Source: Planctomycetota bacterium
GTDB taxonomy: Bacteria > Planctomycetota > Planctomycetia > Isosphaerales > Isosphaeraceae
Direction of reading: 5' to 3'
Length of the DNA stretch: 8,273 nt
Assembly: GCA_021778575.1 (NCBI GenBank)
Contig: JAJYCH010000171.1
Coordinates: forward strand, 1 to 8,273
Under the pieces are notes generated by a model that was not told the origin of the DNA, searched no databases, and saw nothing but the letters and a program-made list of their open reading frames with translations. Positions 5,823-8,273 of this stretch are shown here, one piece after another (the stretch's first letter is position 1; each line of letters opens with the position of its first letter). Made by a program: the position numbers and the translations under genes.

Positions 5823-8009
5823 ATGAAATCCTTGACCGCGATCTTCCGACGAAAGCCACGCCCCGACCGACCGGCGAAACGGCCGGCCCGCTCGCTGGGA
5901 ATGTCATTCGCGGCGCTCGAATCCCGGGGCTTGCTGACGATCATCGGGCCGATCCCCACATCGGCGGTCGCCGTCTCGATCTCGGCGGTATACGCCAACC
6001 TCCCGACACCTCCCATGCCCAGCGTCGCGCTGACTTCCTCGAACGTGCTCGAATTCGGGGTGCCCGTACCCTTCGGAGGCGGACCCTGGAACGGCCCCGG
6101 CAACGGACCCGATCTCAACCCCGCCAGCCCGGTCACGGAGGGAGATCACAACGGTACGCCGGCCGTTCCTTATGACCCGGTGAAGGACCATGTCGCTCTC
6201 TCGGCGTTCAATTTCACGGTCAATGGCGTCACCAGTTCCGAGCTGGCGCTGGCCGACGCCGGCCGAAGTGAGATCCGGGTCCGTCTTGGTAGCCAGGTCC
6301 AGGTCCTCGGAGCCGCGCAAGGAATCGACCACCCGCAGTCCGTCCTCCTGGCCAATCTCGGCAACGGTGGCTCTTCCAACAACCCCGCCTCGACTTATCC
6401 CGATCTGATCGTCGCCAACTCCGGCGGGAACAATATCCTGGTCTTCCCGGGATTGGCCGGCGGTCGGTTCGGTCCAGCCATCAACGGGATCAACGGATTC
6501 GCCGTCGGTCAGGATCCGGTCAACGTCAGCTTCGGCGATATCAACAATGACGGAATCCCCGACCTCATCGTCGCCAATCGGGGCTCCAATAGCATCACGA
6601 TCCTCCAGGGACAGGCCAACGGCCCGACCTGGAACTCGAACACGACCGAGACGATCAACGTCGGCAACCCGAACACCAGCACCGCGCCGGTCAAGGCGAT
6701 CTACCTCGACGTCAATCACGATGGCATGGGCGACATCATCGTCTGCAACAGCGGGTCGAACAACGTCTATATCTACAATGGAATCGGCGGCGGAGCCTAC
6801 GATACCACTAACCCGACCATCATGCCCGTGGGAACCAGCCCCAATGACATGGTGATCGGTCGATTCGGGCCACGCCCGCAGCTCGACCTGGTCACGGTGA
6901 ATTCCGGGTCCGACGACCTGACCGAGATCGACGGCATCTTCACGACCAGCCCGACGACCCGGACCATCTCGTCGGGCGGGATGACGCCCGACGCCGCCTT
7001 CGCTTATACCTCCCAGGATGGCATGATGGGCCTGGTCGTCGCCAACAGCGGCGATGGTCGGTTGGCCTTGCTTCAGCCGGGAATCTCGGGATTGCAGATC
7101 GCCGGAGTCGTGACCTCGACCGAACTACCGATCCCCACCGCGCTCGCCTCCAGCTTCTGGGGAGGGTCCGGCCTGGAGTTTCTCGCCGCGACCGCCGGCC
7201 AGGACGCCGCAACCCTGCTGCACTTCGATCTCGGGCTCGGCTCTCCCTTGCTGGCAACCCCCGGCGAAACACTCGTCAACGGCGACTCGGGCGAACTGAT
7301 CGCCGGTCTGATGCCGTTCGGCGATTCCTCGCTCGAACTGATCGCCGTCTACTGGATCGGCAGCCCCGACCAGGCCGCCGTCGCCGGCTCCTGGAGCGTC
7401 CGCGAGCCCAGTTCGATCACCGCCTACTATTCACCGACCGAAAGCCAGGGCGACGGCTCCACGACATTGACCTCGGAGGTGACCGGAAAGACCAGCGAAC
7501 CCCTGATCCTCGCCGATCCCAACATCATCGACCGGTTCCTCGGGATCAATTACGTCCTGGGTGTCGACCTGATCCTCGGCACACCCCGGCAACCGATCGA
7601 TCTGCTGGCCGCCGACGACCTGATACCGATCGAATTCGATGGCAATCCCTCGATCCGGCAAGTCGTCCAGCTCGATGATTCCGAGTTCGAGACTCGCGTC
7701 AATCCCGACGTCGAGTCGTTCCAGGGCTCGATCGATGAAGCCATTCGTCTGCCGATCTTCGAGGGGCAGGTCCCCTCGCGCGACCGGAACACCCCGACCG
7801 ATCCGTCCGACCCGGCTCGACGCCGCGACGGAATCGACACCTCGGCGCTTGAAGGCCAATACGAGACCGTGCCGCTGCTCTCGTCGATCGTGCTGTTCTC
7901 GGCCCGCCTGATCCTCAAGGCCTCGCCGCCTCGCCCCGCGTCGTTCCGTCGAGGAAGCCGCTCGAAATCCGTCCGAGCGGATAAGCCCCGGATCGGTTCC
8001 GACTCCTGA
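5823..8009 (+). CDS. LEPR-XLL-type protein with seven FG-GAP/VCBS-like beta-propeller blades
   Basis: This 728-residue protein is probably exported or surface-bound; its ligand is unknown. A very basic N-terminus (residues 1-24) precedes AALESRGLLTI (30-40), the LExRxLL signature also present in the minus-strand Gly-rich protein at the left edge. Seven blade cores recur about every 50 residues at roughly 194, 247, 304, 355, 403, 451 and 504, with consensus DLIVANSGxN. Calcium-type DxNxDG motifs precede blade 2 (DINNDG, 239-244) and blade 3 (DVNHDG, 296-301). Residues 520-680 match nothing I recognise. The C-terminus has a hydrophobic stretch (about 683-699, interrupted by Arg) and a basic Ser/Arg tail. 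The ATG at 5823 was chosen because the LExRxLL motif should lie near the N-terminus. An in-frame ATG at 5736 would add 29 very hydrophilic residues and overlap the kinase gene by 20 bases. Neither start has a strong ribosome site (GAGGA lies 13 bases before 5823). With a 67-bp gap after the kinase gene, co-transcription is plausible. Confidence 0.85.
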   Translation: MKSLTAIFRRKPRPDRPAKRPARSLGMSFAALESRGLLTIIGPIPTSAVAVSISAVYANLPTPPMPSVALTSSNVLEFGVPVPFGGGPWNGPGNGPDLNPASPVTEGDHNGTPAVPYDPVKDHVALSAFNFTVNGVTSSELALADAGRSEIRVRLGSQVQVLGAAQGIDHPQSVLLANLGNGGSSNNPASTYPDLIVANSGGNNILVFPGLAGGRFGPAINGINGFAVGQDPVNVSFGDINNDGIPDLIVANRGSNSITILQGQANGPTWNSNTTETINVGNPNTSTAPVKAIYLDVNHDGMGDIIVCNSGSNNVYIYNGIGGGAYDTTNPTIMPVGTSPNDMVIGRFGPRPQLDLVTVNSGSDDLTEIDGIFTTSPTTRTISSGGMTPDAAFAYTSQDGMMGLVVANSGDGRLALLQPGISGLQIAGVVTSTELPIPTALASSFWGGSGLEFLAATAGQDAATLLHFDLGLGSPLLATPGETLVNGDSGELIAGLMPFGDSSLELIAVYWIGSPDQAAVAGSWSVREPSSITAYYSPTESQGDGSTTLTSEVTGKTSEPLILADPNIIDRFLGINYVLGVDLILGTPRQPIDLLAADDLIPIEFDGNPSIRQVVQLDDSEFETRVNPDVESFQGSIDEAIRLPIFEGQVPSRDRNTPTDPSDPARRRDGIDTSALEGQYETVPLLSSIVLFSARLILKASPPRPASFRRGSRSKSVRADKPRIGSDS

Positions 8010-8082
8010 AATCTCGGTGCCGCCCCGCTGCGCCGACGTGAGCGCAGTTCACGGAACCAGAGACGACTCGGTCGCTTCGGCG

Positions 8083-8088
8083 TACAAT
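8083..8088 (+). promoter_or_regulatory. Candidate -10 element upstream of the last gene
   Basis: TACAAT matches TATAAT at five of six bases and lies 64 bases before the ATG at 8153. No good -35 box is visible at 16-18 bases upstream, so the call is tentative. Confidence 0.25.
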
Positions 8089-8090
8089 CA

Positions 8091-8122
8091 AGTCGAGAGC
8101 TTCGAGACACTCGAAGCCGACT
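8091..8122. other. Inverted repeat between the propeller gene and the last gene
   Basis: GCTTCGAG (8099-8106) pairs with CTCGAAGC (8110-8117) across ACA. Outer AGTCG (8091-8095) pairs with CGACT (8118-8122), leaving a 3-base bulge on the left, for 13 paired bases in total. No T-tract follows. It could be a terminator-like end for the propeller transcript (stop at 8009) or a leader structure or operator for the gene at 8153. Confidence 0.5.
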
Positions 8123-8152
8123 CGCCCCCGAGAACCGTCCAGGACCCGCCCC

Positions 8153-8273
8153 ATGAACCTCTCGAGAACCGGCATCGTTCGAGCCACCCGGATCTGCCTC
8201 CTCGCTCTCGGAGCCTGGCTCTGTCACGAAGCTCCGGCCTCGGCCCAGTTCGGCTACGGCGGAATGGGCTATG
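8153..8273 (+). CDS. N-terminus of a secreted Gly/Tyr-rich protein, cut by window edge
   Basis: Only 40 codons are visible. The ATG at 8153 has AGGA (8141-8144) at 8 nt spacing. The N-terminus is a classical Sec signal peptide: a basic n-region (residues 1-13, ending RATR), a hydrophobic core ICLLALGAWLC (14-24) and a cleavage site ASA before Gln32. The mature protein begins QFGYGGMGY, a Gly/Tyr/Met-rich composition also seen in many planctomycete exported proteins. The gene lies 143 bp after the propeller gene on the same strand. Function cannot be assigned from so little sequence. Confidence 0.75.
   Translation, partial: MNLSRTGIVRATRICLLALGAWLCHEAPASAQFGYGGMGY

Noticed and set aside
5222..6136. 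Minus-strand frame of 304 codons across the kinase/propeller junction
   Set aside because: Antisense to two well-supported genes, with no motif of its own.

Overview
The window is GC-rich bacterial DNA, most likely from a planctomycete; Isosphaeraceae-like is a guess. Three things point there: a large membrane Ser/Thr kinase with a C-terminal TPR array beside a divergent ECF sigma factor, two proteins with the N-terminal LExRxLL signature (LEPR-XLL type) common in planctomycete surface proteins, and long Gly-rich low-complexity proteins. No rRNA, tRNA, CRISPR array, insertion sequence or phage gene was seen.

Layout, left to right. Positions 1-689 (minus strand) hold the N-terminal part of a Gly-rich protein with an LEGRQLL motif, a GMGLx pentapeptide repeat, a Thr/Ser linker and an NFGGGG hexapeptide minisatellite that runs off the left edge. 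Positions 690-1406 contain no convincing gene but several perfect inverted repeats; the largest lies just upstream of the Gly-rich gene. Positions 1407-2003 (minus) encode an ECF-type sigma factor. Positions 2004-2320 are the divergent control region, with an AT-rich island, a TTACAA/TTGTAA palindrome and a -10-like TATTAT. Positions 2321-5755 (plus) encode an 1144-residue kinase with, in order, an anti-sigma-like zinc-binding segment, a complete kinase domain, one transmembrane helix and about ten TPR units. Positions 5823-8009 (plus) encode a second LExRxLL protein, with seven regularly spaced FG-GAP/VCBS-like blades. Positions 8153-8273 (plus) hold the start of a signal-peptide-bearing Gly-rich protein cut by the right edge.

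Working model (inference): the sigma factor and the kinase form one regulatory pair. The TPR domain would sense a partner outside the cytoplasmic membrane, and the cytoplasmic zinc segment and kinase domain would control the sigma factor. The flanking genes for exported or surface proteins are candidate targets or simply neighbours; the sequence alone does not prove regulation.
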